Part shown: positions 49,880-49,998 of the stretch, piece by piece | Position numbering within the stretch: position 1 is the stretch's first letter | How the letters are laid out: the number at the start of each line of letters is the position of its first letter | Origin: a virus | Direction: 5' to 3' (one strand) | DNA: 49,998 nucleotides | Virus record (IMG/VR): IMGVR_UViG_3300042480_000096 | Span: 1 to 49,998 of that record | Translations under genes and position numbers: made by a program | The notes under the pieces: generated by a model | Databases searched by the model: none | Told to the model about the DNA's origin: nothing | The model's input: only the letters and a program-made list of their open reading frames with translations

Positions 49880-49998
49880 ATGCTGAATGTTGTTCAAGGT
49901 AAGTTTTGAGTGTCTTTATAAGTTCATTATACTGATCCCAGATATACTCTGATCCAGTTGAGTTCTTGTAAAGTTCGCAAGCAAGAATAAGGCGGGTG
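49869..49998 (-). CDS. partial hypothetical protein (C-terminal end)
   Basis: The last 42 residues of a gene that enters from the right edge; the start is outside the window. The visible part is helical (ELYKNSTGSEYIWDQYNELI, then TLKTYLEQHSAYDD). No family recognised. Confidence 0.6.
   Translation of the reverse strand, partial: TRLILACELYKNSTGSEYIWDQYNELIKTLKTYLEQHSAYDD

Overview
The window is a contiguous piece of a T4-like myovirus genome of the cyanophage type (phages of marine Synechococcus or Prochlorococcus). The case rests on the T4 core gene set (gp17, 18, 19, 20, 21, 22, 23, 3, UvsY, UvsW, 55, 47, 46, 45, 44, 62, RegA, 43, UvsX, 41, 61, NrdA, NrdB) mixed with genes typical of cyanomyoviruses: cobS, mazG, speD, hsp20 and many short conserved unknowns. 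Every gene I accept lies on the minus strand, so transcription runs from high to low coordinates. I saw no tRNA, photosynthesis gene, integrase, insertion sequence or CRISPR array.

Layout in transcription order. (1) 49998-48626: a string of tiny membrane peptides, a thermonuclease-like protein and a small zinc-ribbon protein. (2) 48600-38561: head and tail module, with terminase gp17, sheath gp18, tube gp19, portal gp20, core protein, protease gp21, scaffold gp22 and capsid gp23, ending in a strong terminator. (3) 38482-37132: tiny overlapping genes and a gp3-like tail completion protein. (4) 37135-30924: recombination and late transcription, with UvsY, UvsW, sigma factor gp55, gp47 and gp46. 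(5) 30867-27019: a metalloprotease-like/VWA protein and the AAA+ protein CobS. (6) 27038-15084: replisome, with clamp 45, loader 44 and 62, RegA, polymerase 43, UvsX and helicase 41. speD, a RimK-like ATP-grasp ligase and a Dam methylase are interleaved in it. (7) 15087-11097: MazG, a possible PD-(D/E)XK protein, a ligase-like and a HIGH-type nucleotidyltransferase, and a KOW-like protein. (8) 11094-7176: virion-type proteins, including an Ig-like protein, and coiled-coil proteins. (9) 7179-2588: primase 61 and ribonucleotide reductase. (10) 2556-59: a nuclease followed by three cell-wall hydrolase-type proteins.

Regulation. Genes mostly overlap by ATGA or TAATG. Late promoters of the T4 type (NATAAATA or CTAAATA) precede most virion genes and often include the stop codon of the gene before. 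Hairpin terminators follow gp23, gp46, RegA, Hsp20, MazG and several others. At two places (14638-14683 and 2554-2590) a terminator hairpin, a late promoter and a Shine-Dalgarno sequence are superimposed with the same geometry, so a late transcript would begin just past the 5' arm of the hairpin. A divergent pair of sigma70-type promoters with 17-base spacers sits at 34696-34759. One reads toward the late sigma factor gp55 and the other reads antisense toward uvsW.

The most interesting items are the terminator/promoter/SD overlaps, the divergent promoter at gp55, the two-nucleotidyltransferase cassette, the three-hydrolase cluster with a shared N-terminal domain, a beta-domain shared by the tail sheath and another virion protein, and the metabolic genes that split the clamp-loader operon. 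All family calls are made by eye from motifs; no database search was run.
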